Shown: positions 42,110-51,569, numbered from the stretch's first letter. The stretch: DNA of 64,000 nt from Microbacterium sp. MPKO10 (GCF_026107415.2 NZ_JAPCHX010000004.1:542514-606513), one strand, 5' to 3'. Translations and numbers: made by a program. The notes: generated by a model not told the origin, from the letters alone.

Positions 42110-45100
42110 ATGAGCAACGTGCTCGATCGCTTCTCACCCGCAACCCGCGAATGGTTCGCGGGTGCTTTCTCTGCGCCCACGCGCGCACAGGAGGGCGCGT
42201 GGAATGCCATTTCTGAGGGCAAACACACGCTCGTTGTGGCACCGACCGGGTCAGGCAAGACACTCTCGGCTTTCCTCTGGTCCATTGACAGACTGATGGA
42301 TGCTGACGCGCAAAGCATCGGCAGCGGCAGTGCGGGTAACGGCGGTGTTCGTGAAGGTGATGCCCCCGCCCCACGTCGCCGCAGAACCCGGGTGCTGTAC
42401 ATTTCCCCGCTCAAAGCCCTCGGCGTCGACGTGGAGCGCAACCTCCGGGCACCGCTCGTCGGCATCACTCAGACGGCCAAGCGCCTCGGTGTCGAACCGC
42501 CAGAGGTCACCGTCGGAGTGCGATCGGGCGACACACCAGCAAAAGACCGTCGTGCGCTGATTTCCAAACCTCCGGACATCCTCATCACAACGCCCGAGTC
42601 GCTCTTTCTCATGCTCACCTCCCAGGCACGAGAGACCCTCGCCACCGTTGACACCGTCATCATCGACGAAGTGCACGCTGTCGCAGCCACCAAGCGAGGC
42701 GCCCACCTGGCTGTCTCGCTTGAGCGCCTCGACGCGCTGCTCGATGCACCGGCACAGCGCATCGGGCTCTCGGCCACCGTGCGGCCTCGGGAGGAAATCG
42801 CTCGATTCCTCGGCGGAACATCACCCGTCGAGATCGTCGCGCCCCCAGCCGAGAAGACGTTCGACATCGAAGTCGTTGTTCCCGTCGACGACATGACCGA
42901 TCTCTCGGTCGGGCAGCCGCCTGCCACTTCTGGTGTCGGTACTTCGGATTCCCGAGGTACAGATACCCGAGGCTCAGACTCCCAGGGCCCAGGTTCCCAG
43001 AGTCGAGATTCCCAGAGTCGAGATTCCCAGAGTCGAGATTCCCAGGGCCAAGATTCCCAGGGTGCCGGCCTCGACGGCTCCGCAGCTGGGCCCGTCCGTG
43101 CCGACGGCGAACGTGGCGGCTCCATCTGGCCGCACGTGGAAGAAGCGATTGTCGACCGCATCCTCGAGCACCGATCCACGATCGTGTTTACCAATTCGCG
43201 GCGCCTCGCCGAGCGCCTCACGGCGCGTCTCAATGAGATCAACGAAGCGCGCATGAGTGACGAAGCGTTGCGCGACGGGCCTCTCCCTGACGGCTGGCCT
43301 AGCGACGGGATGCGTGCCGATGGGAGGACTGCCAACGGGCAGTCTGCCGACCGTTGGCCGACCAACGAACCGCCTGCCGGTGAGCATGACATTGCCACCT
43401 CCCCTACCGTTGCCTCGACCTCTGCCATTGCTCCGGCCCCCTCCTCCGCCGACGGACAGACACGAACGACGCCCTCACGAGCGCCCGCCGCTCTCATGGG
43501 TGGCAGCGGCCAGACCCAAGGTGTCACCGACGAATCAGCGCTGCTCGCTCGTGCCCACCACGGTTCGGTATCGAAGGAGCAGCGTGCCCAGATCGAAGAC
43601 GACCTCAAATCGGGTCAGCTTCGCTGCGTCGTCGCCACCTCCAGCCTCGAACTCGGCATCGATATGGGCGAAGTTGATCTCGTGATCCAGGTGGAGGCTC
43701 CGCCGTCCGTCGCCAGCGCACTTCAGCGCATCGGCCGCGCCGGTCACCAAGTGGGCGAGATCTCGCATGGCGCTCTGTTCCCGAAACATCGCGCCGATCT
43801 CGTGAACACGGCGGTTACAAGCGAACGGATGCTGCAGGGCGCCATCGAATCGATGTCCGTACCCGCTAATCCCCTGGACATCCTCGCCCAGCAGACCGTC
43901 GCCGCCACCGCACTCGAGGCCCTCGACGTCGAGCGCTGGTTCGAGCAGCTGCGACGCACTGCCCCGTTCTCGGCGCTCCCCCGGTCCGCGTACGAATCGA
44001 CACTTGACCTCCTCGCCGGGCGCTACCCCTCAGACGAATTCGCCGAACTGCGCCCGCGCATCATCTGGGACCGCGACGCGGGAACCATCGAAGGACGGCC
44101 CGGTGCGCAGCGCCTCGCTGTGACGAGCGGCGGCACGATTCCCGATCGCGGCACGTTCGCCGTCTACATGGTCGGCGGCGAAGCCGGAAAACCTGGCGCA
44201 CGTGTCGGCGAACTCGATGAGGAGATGGTTTACGAGTCTCGCGTCGGCGACGTCTTCGCCCTGGGCACCACGAGCTGGCGGATTCAGGAGATCACCTTCG
44301 ACCGCGTGCTCGTGACGCCAGAATTCGGGCAGCCCGGACGGCTCCCATTCTGGATCGGCGATGCCCTCGGGCGACCATTCGAACTCGGTGAGGCGCTGGG
44401 CCGATTCACGCGAGAGATCGACAAGACAGGCGAAGCGGATGCTGCCGAGCGGCTCTCGTCCGCGGGGCTTGACGAGCGCAGCATCCGGAATCTTCGCGCC
44501 TATCTGGCAGAGCAGCGCCAGGCGACCGGACACCTGCCCACCGACAAGACCCTCGTCGTCGAACGGTCACGCGACGAGCTCGGCGACTGGCGGATCATTC
44601 TGCATTCCCCATTCGGCATGCAAGTTCATGCACCGTGGGCTCTCGCGGTAAATGCCCGCGTGCGGGAACGCCTCGGAATTGACGGCGCCAGCATCGCCAG
44701 TGACGACGGCATCATCGTGCGTGTCCCCGAGACCACGGACGAGCCGCCCGGTGCCGAGCTGTTCGTCTTCGACCCGGACGAGCTCGAAGCGATCGTGACG
44801 ACGGAGGTCGGTGGCTCTGCCCTCTTCGCGTCGCGCTTCCGCGAGTGCGCGGCGCGCGCCCTGCTGCTGCCCAACTACAAGCCGGGGCGACGGTCTCCGC
44901 TGTGGCAGCAGCGGCAGAGATCGGCACAGCTGCTCGAAGTGGCAAGCAAGTTTCCACAGTTCCCCATCCTTCTCGAGACCGTTCGCGAGTGTCTGCAGGA
45001 CGTCTACGATGTGCCCGCTCTGCGTGACCTGGCCGGGCGCATCGCGAGCCGTCGGATTCGCCTCGTCGACACGACGACCGACGAACCGTCACCGTATGCG

Positions 45101-47242
45101 AAGTCGCTGCTTTTCGGATATGTCGGTGCGTTCATGTACGAGGGTGACTCGCCGCTCGCCGAGCGCAAGGCGGCAGCGCTGGCGCTCGATTCGAGCATGC
45201 TCTCTGAGCTGCTGGGCCAGGTTGAGCTGCGCGAACTCCTCGACCCGGGCGTCATTGCCCAGACCGAGCGCGAATTGCAGCGCCTGACCGAGAACCGGCG
45301 GATGCGCGGCGTCGAAGGCGTCGCAGATCTACTGCGCATGCTCGGGCCGCTCGACGCCGAAGAGGTGGCCGCCCGGCTCGACCCGAGCGCGGCGGCGCCG
45401 TCCAGACACCCTCAAGACGGCTCAACGCAGAACGGCGCAGTACACGACAAGACGGTGGCGAACGCTTCAACGCCGGATGCTGTAGCCGAGTACACCGGTG
45501 ACGACGTCGCTGACCTCGCCGAATCGCCACACGCCTCCGTCGACGAGGCGTCGAAACTTCTCGACGATCTGATCGTGGGGAAGCGCGCACTCCGCGTTCC
45601 TGTCGCGGGGATCGACCGCGTCATCGCCATTGAAGATGCGGCGCGCGTACGCGATTCGCTTGGTGTGCCTCTGCCGATCGGCGTGCCCGCCGCGTTCATC
45701 GAGCCCGTTCCCGACCCGCTCGGCGACCTTGTCGCCCGCTACGCCCGCACGCACGGCCCGTTCCGCTCCGGTGACGTCGCCTCACGCCTCGGGCTCGGCA
45801 TCGCTGTCGTCTCTCAGGTACTCGCACGCCTGGCCGATCAGGGTCGCCTCGTGCGCGGCGAATTCCTTCCCGACGGCGGAACGACGGGGCCGGCGATCGA
45901 GACGGCTGAGTGGTGCGACGCCGAGGTGCTGCGCCGCCTGCGGCTGCGGTCACTCGCGGCCCTCCGCCACGAGGTCGAACCCGTCGACACAGCGACCTTT
46001 GCCCGGTTCCTCCCCGCCTGGCAGAACATCGGCGGCTCGCTCAGAGGAATCGACGGGGTGGTCGCCGCCATCGAACAGCTCGACGGCTGCCATCTGCCTG
46101 CCTCCGCTTGGGAAACACTGATTCTCCCGCAACGAGTCGTCGACTATTCCCCGGCAATGCTCGACGAGCTGACCGCCCTCGGCGAGGTGGTCTGGTCCGG
46201 TCGAGGCGCGCTGCCCGGCCGCGATGGCTGGATCGGTCTGCACCTTGCCGACACGGCACCGCTCACTCTCGCCCCGGCAGACGATACTCCGCTGGGCACC
46301 CTCGAGAATGAGATCCTCGTCGCACTCTCGAGCGGTGGCGCCTACTTCTCGGCCCAACTGGCGCAGGCCACCGGATGCTCCGACGACGATGCCCTGCAGA
46401 ACGCACTCTGGAACCTCGTCTGGGCCGGCCTCGTCACCAACGACACGTTCACACCTCTCCGGATGCTGGTGAGCGGAACCGGAGCCCACAAGACACGGCG
46501 CGCTACACCACGTTCACGCCTGTATGGCCGACGTGGCTACGCCAGGCCCACCGGATCCGCCGGGCCACGACTCGGCGGCCGGTGGTCGTTGCTGCCCCTG
46601 GCCGAGCAGGACGCCACCGTCCGCGCGGCAGCGACAGTCGAGGCACTTCTCGATCGGTATGGCGTCGTCACGCGCGGATCCGTCATGGCCGAAGACTTCC
46701 CCGGCGGCTTCGCCCTCGCCTACCGCGTGCTGTCAGGTTTCGAAGAGAAGGGACGCGCACGACGCGGCTACGTCATCGACGGCCTCGGAGCCTCGCAGTT
46801 CGCGACCTCGGCAACGATCGATCGCCTGCGCAGCCACGTCTTCACCGACGACCAGCGCCCGCTGCACGCCGTGGCCCTCGCCGCGACCGACCCGGCCAAC
46901 CCGTATGGTGCAGCGCTCCCCTGGCCATCGATGGACCTGACAGGTTCCCGGCACCGTCCCGGACGCAAGGCAGGCGGCATCGTCGTTCTCGTGGACGGCG
47001 AGCTGGCCTGCTACCTCGAACGCGGTGGCAAGACATGGCTTGCCTTCACGTCTGACGAGGCGACGCTCGACGCCGCGGCGGCATCCGTCTCGTCCTTGGT
47101 GCGTGCGGGTCGCATCGACAAGGTGGCCGTTGAGAAGGTGAATGGCGAGTTCGTCTACGGCAGTCCGCTCGAGCATCCGCTTCGACGCGCGGGCTTCACC
47201 GAGACGCCGCGCGGCCTGCGCATCCGGACGACGAACCTCTGA
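42110..47242 (+). CDS. lhr: Lhr family ATP-dependent helicase
   Basis: This 1710-residue large helicase-related protein is an actinobacterial Lhr, a 3'-5' DNA-repair helicase. The SF2 core has Walker A APTGSGKTLSAFLW near residue 44, LYISPLKALGVDVERNLRAP, DILITTPESLFLML, IIDEVHAVAATKRGAHLAVS (DEVH), GLSATVRP, then after inserts VVATSSLELGIDMGEVDLVI and QRIGRAGHQVG. Winged-helix and the long Lhr C-terminal domains fill the rest. It is longer than the ~1500 residues usual for mycobacterial Lhr because of low-complexity inserts near residues 290-320 and 385-474. nei follows 18 bp downstream, a known synteny. Confidence 0.95.
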   Translation: MSNVLDRFSPATREWFAGAFSAPTRAQEGAWNAISEGKHTLVVAPTGSGKTLSAFLWSIDRLMDADAQSIGSGSAGNGGVREGDAPAPRRRRTRVLYISPLKALGVDVERNLRAPLVGITQTAKRLGVEPPEVTVGVRSGDTPAKDRRALISKPPDILITTPESLFLMLTSQARETLATVDTVIIDEVHAVAATKRGAHLAVSLERLDALLDAPAQRIGLSATVRPREEIARFLGGTSPVEIVAPPAEKTFDIEVVVPVDDMTDLSVGQPPATSGVGTSDSRGTDTRGSDSQGPGSQSRDSQSRDSQSRDSQGQDSQGAGLDGSAAGPVRADGERGGSIWPHVEEAIVDRILEHRSTIVFTNSRRLAERLTARLNEINEARMSDEALRDGPLPDGWPSDGMRADGRTANGQSADRWPTNEPPAGEHDIATSPTVASTSAIAPAPSSADGQTRTTPSRAPAALMGGSGQTQGVTDESALLARAHHGSVSKEQRAQIEDDLKSGQLRCVVATSSLELGIDMGEVDLVIQVEAPPSVASALQRIGRAGHQVGEISHGALFPKHRADLVNTAVTSERMLQGAIESMSVPANPLDILAQQTVAATALEALDVERWFEQLRRTAPFSALPRSAYESTLDLLAGRYPSDEFAELRPRIIWDRDAGTIEGRPGAQRLAVTSGGTIPDRGTFAVYMVGGEAGKPGARVGELDEEMVYESRVGDVFALGTTSWRIQEITFDRVLVTPEFGQPGRLPFWIGDALGRPFELGEALGRFTREIDKTGEADAAERLSSAGLDERSIRNLRAYLAEQRQATGHLPTDKTLVVERSRDELGDWRIILHSPFGMQVHAPWALAVNARVRERLGIDGASIASDDGIIVRVPETTDEPPGAELFVFDPDELEAIVTTEVGGSALFASRFRECAARALLLPNYKPGRRSPLWQQRQRSAQLLEVASKFPQFPILLETVRECLQDVYDVPALRDLAGRIASRRIRLVDTTTDEPSPYAKSLLFGYVGAFMYEGDSPLAERKAAALALDSSMLSELLGQVELRELLDPGVIAQTERELQRLTENRRMRGVEGVADLLRMLGPLDAEEVAARLDPSAAAPSRHPQDGSTQNGAVHDKTVANASTPDAVAEYTGDDVADLAESPHASVDEASKLLDDLIVGKRALRVPVAGIDRVIAIEDAARVRDSLGVPLPIGVPAAFIEPVPDPLGDLVARYARTHGPFRSGDVASRLGLGIAVVSQVLARLADQGRLVRGEFLPDGGTTGPAIETAEWCDAEVLRRLRLRSLAALRHEVEPVDTATFARFLPAWQNIGGSLRGIDGVVAAIEQLDGCHLPASAWETLILPQRVVDYSPAMLDELTALGEVVWSGRGALPGRDGWIGLHLADTAPLTLAPADDTPLGTLENEILVALSSGGAYFSAQLAQATGCSDDDALQNALWNLVWAGLVTNDTFTPLRMLVSGTGAHKTRRATPRSRLYGRRGYARPTGSAGPRLGGRWSLLPLAEQDATVRAAATVEALLDRYGVVTRGSVMAEDFPGGFALAYRVLSGFEEKGRARRGYVIDGLGASQFATSATIDRLRSHVFTDDQRPLHAVALAATDPANPYGAALPWPSMDLTGSRHRPGRKAGGIVVLVDGELACYLERGGKTWLAFTSDEATLDAAAASVSSLVRAGRIDKVAVEKVNGEFVYGSPLEHPLRRAGFTETPRGLRIRTTNL
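42978..43068. repeat. 15-bp tandem repeat inside lhr
   Basis: Six imperfect copies of a 15-bp unit (TTCCCAGAGTCGAGA and variants with GGGCCAA or GGGCCCA) encode Ser-Gln-Ser/Gly-Arg/Gln-Asp pentapeptides. Three central copies are identical. The repeat sits in an insert between the Walker B and the second RecA-like domain and keeps the reading frame. Confidence 0.85.
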
Positions 47243-47260
47243 TCATGCGAGCGATGAACC

Positions 47261-48085
47261 ATGCCTGAAGGCGACACCGTCTATCGAACGGCGCACAACC
47301 TGAACCGTGTGCTCGCTGGGCACACCATCGAAGGGTGGTCGTTGCGCGTTCCGGCCTACGCCACCAGCGACCTGACGGGGCGCACCATCGACGAGGTCGT
47401 CAGTCGCGGCAAGCACATTCTGCTGCGCGCGAGCGACATGACTCTGCACTCGCATCTGAAGATGGAGGGCGACTGGCACATCTACGCTCGTGGCGCGCGG
47501 TGGAAAAAGCCCGCCCACGCGGCGCGGGCGGTCATCGAGACCCAGGACCACACGGTCGTCGGGTTCGACCTCGGCATCGTCGAGCTCATGTTCCGCGCAG
47601 ACGAGCACAGGGCGGTCGGGCATCTCGGCCCCGATCTTCTCGGCCCGGACTGGTCACCGCGCGAAGCCACAGAGCGGCTGGATGCTGACTCGCAGCGATC
47701 CGTGGCGAGCGCTCTTCTCGACCAGCGCAACCTGGCGGGACTCGGAAACGAGTACGTCACCGAGATCTGTTTCCTCCGCGGCATCCGTCCTGACACGACG
47801 ATTGCGGATGCCGATGCCTCCGCTCTCGTATCGCTCGCGCACCGGCTGATCACCGCGAATCGCGACCGGGTCGCCCGAACGACCACAGGCGACACCCGCC
47901 CCGGGAGACAGAGCTGGGTCTACGGCCGGGCCGGAAAACCCTGCAGACGCTGCGGAACGCTCATCGAGCGAGGAACGCACGAAGCGGGGGTGGGGCACGA
48001 ACGCATCACCTTTATCTGCCCGCGCTGTCAGCCCGAGGTGACGGCCACAGGCGGTCAGCTCGGTGAATGCCCCTCGATCCAGTAG
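47261..48085 (+). CDS. nei: Endonuclease VIII-type DNA glycosylase (Fpg/Nei family)
   Basis: This 274-residue bifunctional DNA glycosylase/AP lyase repairs oxidised bases. The mature N-terminus PEGDTVYRTAHNL carries catalytic Pro2 and Glu3. SRGKHILLRASDMTLHSHLK gives the conserved Lys and His, followed by LDQRNLAGLGNEYVTEICFL in the helix-two-turn-helix. The C-terminal zinc finger is CRRC (228-231) and CPRC (about 253-256), with the intercalating Arg/Lys region in GRQSWVYGRAGKPC. The PEGDT start and placement after lhr match Nei1 of mycobacteria. Its end overlaps the convergent SIP gene by 31 bp. Confidence 0.93.
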   Translation: MPEGDTVYRTAHNLNRVLAGHTIEGWSLRVPAYATSDLTGRTIDEVVSRGKHILLRASDMTLHSHLKMEGDWHIYARGARWKKPAHAARAVIETQDHTVVGFDLGIVELMFRADEHRAVGHLGPDLLGPDWSPREATERLDADSQRSVASALLDQRNLAGLGNEYVTEICFLRGIRPDTTIADADASALVSLAHRLITANRDRVARTTTGDTRPGRQSWVYGRAGKPCRRCGTLIERGTHEAGVGHERITFICPRCQPEVTATGGQLGECPSIQ

Positions 48086-48795
48086 AACTGTGAGAAGCGC
48101 TGCCCGCGCAGAAGGCCCAGATGATCCTTAAACACGTGCCTCACGTGCTTCACGAGCGTCTTCTCACCAGCGGCCCAGGCGAACTGGCGCGCTGATTGCG
48201 AAACATTCGCTCGCAGGGCGTCGGCGAGTGCTTCGCCACGCGTGTCCGTCGGCGTCACCCAGTCCCAGGTGTCACCGGGCCGCCTCTCTGCGGGCAGCTG
48301 GTCGCGATCATCGTGGCCATCTTCGATGAACACCCGGGCACTGACGCCCTCACCGACGTCAGCAATCCAGCTGTTGATCGCCGGAAGCGCCGTGACGTCT
48401 CCCGCGAGAATGAGCTCACGTGTGCCTTCAGGAAGAGCGATCTTCGCGGGCGTGAGTGCGGCTTCAACAGAGTCACCGACGACCGCCTGCTTCGCCCAGT
48501 CGCCCGCAGGGCCGCGCGTCTCATGCAGCACGAACTCGAGGTCAAACGTGCCTGCGTCAGCATCCACCCCCACGAAGGTGTAGCCACGCTGACTCACATG
48601 CTGCTCCCCGCGCTCAGGATTGGGAACCCACAAGCGAAGCCAAGCCGTCGGAAAAACGTCCAGCTGCTGGGCCAACTCAGGCGCAGAAAATCTAATGCGC
48701 CGGTAGCGCGGAGTCAGGTCCACAATGCTCGTCACCGTGACCGCGTGGTTCGCGATATTCATCACGCGCATCACGCCGCGCTGCCAGTTCACCAT
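48055..48795 (-). CDS. Siderophore-interacting protein (FAD-binding ferric reductase)
   Basis: This 246-residue SIP-family NAD(P)H:ferric-siderophore reductase, of the ViuB/FpeA type, releases iron from imported siderophores in the cytoplasm. The FAD-binding domain is readable in TPRYRRIRFSAPEL, WLRLWVPNP, QRGYTFVGVDADAGTFDLEF and HETRGPAGDWAKQAVVGDS. The NAD-binding part has LILAGDVTALPAINSWIAD, RVFIEDGHDD and FAWAAGEKTLVKHVRHVF. The ATG follows GGAGGGCTT, and a DtxR/IdeR-type iron box lies 13 bp upstream, predicting derepression under iron starvation. Confidence 0.92.
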   Translation of the reverse strand: MVNWQRGVMRVMNIANHAVTVTSIVDLTPRYRRIRFSAPELAQQLDVFPTAWLRLWVPNPERGEQHVSQRGYTFVGVDADAGTFDLEFVLHETRGPAGDWAKQAVVGDSVEAALTPAKIALPEGTRELILAGDVTALPAINSWIADVGEGVSARVFIEDGHDDRDQLPAERRPGDTWDWVTPTDTRGEALADALRANVSQSARQFAWAAGEKTLVKHVRHVFKDHLGLLRGQRFSQFYWIEGHSPS

Positions 48796-48807
48796 AAGCC
48801 CTCCAAG

Positions 48808-48826
48808 CTAGGTAAGGCTAACCTCA
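48808..48826. promoter_or_regulatory. DtxR/IdeR iron box
   Basis: CTAGGTAAGGCTAACCTCA matches the DtxR/IdeR consensus TTAGGTTAGGCTAACCTAA at 16 of 19 positions. It lies between the siderophore reductase (start 48795) and the end of the ArsR-type gene, just in front of the reductase ribosome site. An iron-loaded DtxR-type repressor would block the reductase gene here. Confidence 0.85.
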
Positions 48827-48827
48827 A

Positions 48828-49133
48828 TTAGAGAACGGCGTCAAGGAGGCCAGGGAATCTCGCATCTAAATCATCCCGTCGCAACGACAGGCGCCGGTTG
48901 CGTCCCTCCGGGACGTTGCGGATAACACCGGCTTCTCTCAGCACCTTGAACATGTGCGACTTCGTTGACTTGGGAACCGAGGGGTCAAGGGTCGTACAGC
49001 TCGCCGCCGTGAGCGACGACTCACGAAGCTGTCGCACCAGGTCGAGTCGTACCGGATCACTCAGCGCAAAGAGCACATCCTCCAGCACGATCGCCTCGCG
49101 CGCCGGATGCTCAAGTTCATTCACGGGAACCAT
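48828..49133 (-). CDS. ArsR-type winged-helix regulator
   Basis: This 101-residue winged-helix regulator reads VLFALSDPVRLDLVRQLRES (helix 1), then CTTLDPSVPKSTKSHMFKVL (recognition helix with K-S-x-S-H-M) and GVIRNVPEGRNRRLSLRRDD (wing). No metal-binding Cys motif of the ELCVCDL type is present; a single Cys lies before the recognition helix. The start at MVPVNELEHPAREAI was chosen by family length, as the longer frame crosses into the divergent MFS promoter. It likely represses the divergent MFS exporter and itself through the inverted repeat at 49147. Confidence 0.85.
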   Translation of the reverse strand: MVPVNELEHPAREAIVLEDVLFALSDPVRLDLVRQLRESSLTAASCTTLDPSVPKSTKSHMFKVLREAGVIRNVPEGRNRRLSLRRDDLDARFPGLLDAVL

Positions 49134-49146
49134 AGTTCGATAATAC

Positions 49147-49187
49147 TTGAACAATTGGAACGAGCGCCCTACACTCCAATGGTTCGA
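49147..49187. promoter_or_regulatory. Inverted repeat between ArsR-type and MFS genes
   Basis: TTGAACAATTGGA (49147-49159) and TCCAATGGTTCGA (49175-49187) are inverted copies with 11 of 13 positions matching, spaced by 15 bp. They lie in the 79-bp gap between the divergent ArsR-type regulator and MFS transporter, where the regulator's operator is expected. Confidence 0.65.
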
Positions 49188-49212
49188 CTTTTTTGGAACC
49201 CTTGGAGTTTTT

Positions 49213-50430
49213 ATGACCACAGCACCGCAACGCCCAATCCCGGGACTCGCTGGTGCGCACGACCGGCGGCGGACGATCGCGTTCCTCTTCGCGGCGCTCT
49301 CCATCGGCGCGATGCTCGCTTCCTCCAGCGCCCTCACGCCGTTCTACCCGCCCCTGGAACACTCCCTCGACATCACGCCTCTCGGGGTCTCACTCGTCTT
49401 CGCCATCTATGCGGTCACTCTGCTGGCGGCTCTCCTCGTGGCTGGGTCACTGTCGGACCATGTCGGTCGACGTAGCGTCATCAGCATCGGTCTCGTCACG
49501 CTTGCCGTCGGCGCGCTCACTGTCTCGGCGGTAGACACGGCGCCAGCGTTATTCGCTGCCCGTGCCCTGCAGGGAACAGCGAGCGGCTTGCTGACACCCG
49601 CACTCTCCGCGCTGCTTCTTGACACAGCATCCCCGTTGCGCCCTGGCCGCGGCGCGCTTCTGAACGCCATCATGCCGGGGATCGGCCTCGCCCTCGGGAC
49701 CCTCGCGGGCGGGGCAGCGCTCACGCTCATCACCCCCGCCCTTCCCGTGACCTTCCGCGTCCTCGCCGGCCTGTATCTGGCCCTCGCCGCTGTGATCTGG
49801 CTGCTCCCGGAAACCTCGCCGCGGCGCACGGGTAGCATTCGCTCGCTGATTCCCCGCGTCTCGATCCCGCGCCCGGTTCGCCGGCTGTTCCTGATCAGCA
49901 CACCGGCGCTCATCGCGTCATGGGCCACGGGCGGACTGTTCCTGTCGCTGGGGCCGAGCATCATCGCCGAGAGTCTCCACACGGACAACTCCTTCGCACA
50001 GGGTGCCATTGTCGCCCTCCTCCCCGCGGCGGGCGCCGTCGCTGTCGTCGCGCTTCGCCGGTTGACCCCGCGCGCGATCGCGATCATCGGCACGTCGTCG
50101 CTCGCGATCGGAACGGCGATCGCGCTTGTCGCCCTCGGCGCGGGCTCGCTGCTCGGGTACATCCTGGCCGTCGTCATCACGGGAGCCGGATTCGGCGTCA
50201 GTTTTTACGGCGTCGTCGGGACGCTGGCGCCGAGGTCCCCCGTCGAGGAGCGCGCCGGCCTGTTCGCAGCGATCTACGTCACGTCCTACCTGTCATTCGG
50301 TGTGCCGACGGTCGCCGCAGGTTTCCTCGCATCCGCAACGTCGATTCCCATGACCGCCGCCGTCTACGGCATCCTCATCACTGCCCTGGCCGCCACGGCC
50401 GCCATCGCGCGCATCCGGGCGAGCGACTGA
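49213..50430 (+). CDS. MFS transporter
   Basis: This 405-residue major facilitator has twelve predicted helices, of the drug/metabolite exporter type. The conserved loop 2-3 motif is LSDHVGRRSVISIGLVTLAV (GxLaDrxGrk type). Motif-C-like LLNAIMPGIGLALGTLAGGA in helix 5 is typical of antiporters (DHA type). The start at MTTAPQRPIPG follows CTTGGAG; earlier ATGs lie in the operator. The divergent ArsR-type regulator probably controls it. Substrate unknown; export of a toxic organic compound is more likely than a metal, as no metal-binding residues stand out. Confidence 0.9.
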   Translation: MTTAPQRPIPGLAGAHDRRRTIAFLFAALSIGAMLASSSALTPFYPPLEHSLDITPLGVSLVFAIYAVTLLAALLVAGSLSDHVGRRSVISIGLVTLAVGALTVSAVDTAPALFAARALQGTASGLLTPALSALLLDTASPLRPGRGALLNAIMPGIGLALGTLAGGAALTLITPALPVTFRVLAGLYLALAAVIWLLPETSPRRTGSIRSLIPRVSIPRPVRRLFLISTPALIASWATGGLFLSLGPSIIAESLHTDNSFAQGAIVALLPAAGAVAVVALRRLTPRAIAIIGTSSLAIGTAIALVALGAGSLLGYILAVVITGAGFGVSFYGVVGTLAPRSPVEERAGLFAAIYVTSYLSFGVPTVAAGFLASATSIPMTAAVYGILITALAATAAIARIRASD

Positions 50431-50479
50431 CGCCACCGAACACCGTGAGGGACCCTGAGCAATACGCCAGAATAGAGAA

Positions 50480-51448
50480 ATGCCTCTTCCCGTTATCGCC
50501 GATGTCGACACGGGCGTCGACGATGCCCTTGCTCTGTTATTCCTCGCGTCACATCCCGACATCGACCTCCGTGCTGTCACCTGCGTCGCGGGCAACGCCA
50601 GTCTCGCGCAGGTCACACAGAACACTCTTGATGTCCTCGCCGTCGCCGGCTCCGATGCTCCCGTGGCCGCCGGTTCGCAGCGTCCGCTGATCGAGCCCGC
50701 GCGAGACGCCGGGAGCTATCACGGGGCGAACGGCATCGGGAATCTGCACCTGCCACCCTCCCCGCGCACAGCGGAGCCCGTGCACGCGACCGAGCTTCTC
50801 CGCCGCGAAATCGAGACGAGCGCCGGACCGGTGACGGTACTGAGCCTGGCCCCGCTGACGAATATTGCGCTTCTCCTCCGGCTCTATCCGCACCTTGCTT
50901 CGCAGATCGCACGCATCGTCGTGATGGGCGGGTCGTCGAGCGCCGGCAATGCCAGCGCCGTGGCCGAGTTCAACGTGTGGCACGATCCCGAGGCAGCGCA
51001 GATCGTGCTCTCCTCCAGCGTGCCGACGACGGTGTATCCGCTTGACGTCTTCAATCGCGTCGTCGCGTCCGAGACGCAGATTTCACAGCTTCGGGATGCC
51101 GCGACGCCACGCGCTCGCCTGGCCGCGTCGCTTCTGGACTATCAGGTCACGCTCGCCGATCTTCCTGACGACATCACCTCGGGCGCGAAGCTCGGTGATG
51201 CGGGCACCGCGGTGTTCCTCGTTGCGCCGGAGCACATCGGCACAGAGACCTGGCCCGTCGAGGTGGAGCTGAACGCGGGCTTCTCGCGAGGCCAGACCGT
51301 CGTCGACCGCCGCCATCGTCCAGGCGAAGCCGAGGAACACGGCCTTGTCACGCCGGTCTCACGCAGCGACATTGCCCTCACGGTCGATGGCCCGGCCGTC
51401 GCCGGCGTGTTTGTGGACGCCCTTCTGCGCGCAGAGCCCGTGCCATGA
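50480..51448 (+). CDS. Nucleoside hydrolase (inosine-uridine preferring family)
   Basis: This 322-residue nucleoside hydrolase has the calcium-binding N-terminal signature IADVDTGVDDALALL (family DxDxxxDD), then VTCVAGNASLAQVTQNTLDV, LSLAPLTNIALLLRLYP, IVVMGGSSSAGNASAVAEFN and the substrate-contact VWHDPEAAQIVL. The family end (GQTVVDRRHRPG) is also present. It cleaves N-ribosidic bonds of nucleosides in purine/pyrimidine salvage. ATG at 50480 is 49 bp after the MFS gene in the same direction, so the two could share a transcript. Confidence 0.93.
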   Translation: MPLPVIADVDTGVDDALALLFLASHPDIDLRAVTCVAGNASLAQVTQNTLDVLAVAGSDAPVAAGSQRPLIEPARDAGSYHGANGIGNLHLPPSPRTAEPVHATELLRREIETSAGPVTVLSLAPLTNIALLLRLYPHLASQIARIVVMGGSSSAGNASAVAEFNVWHDPEAAQIVLSSSVPTTVYPLDVFNRVVASETQISQLRDAATPRARLAASLLDYQVTLADLPDDITSGAKLGDAGTAVFLVAPEHIGTETWPVEVELNAGFSRGQTVVDRRHRPGEAEEHGLVTPVSRSDIALTVDGPAVAGVFVDALLRAEPVP

Positions 51449-51569
51449 TCTGAACCTGAGACGCAGAACAGCGTCGGACTCCAGCCGCCGTGGATGCTGG
51501 AACGTCCTGCACGCCACGCAAAAGACTCATTCGTGCACCGCTCTCGGCAAGGTGCGCTGACGCGAAGAC

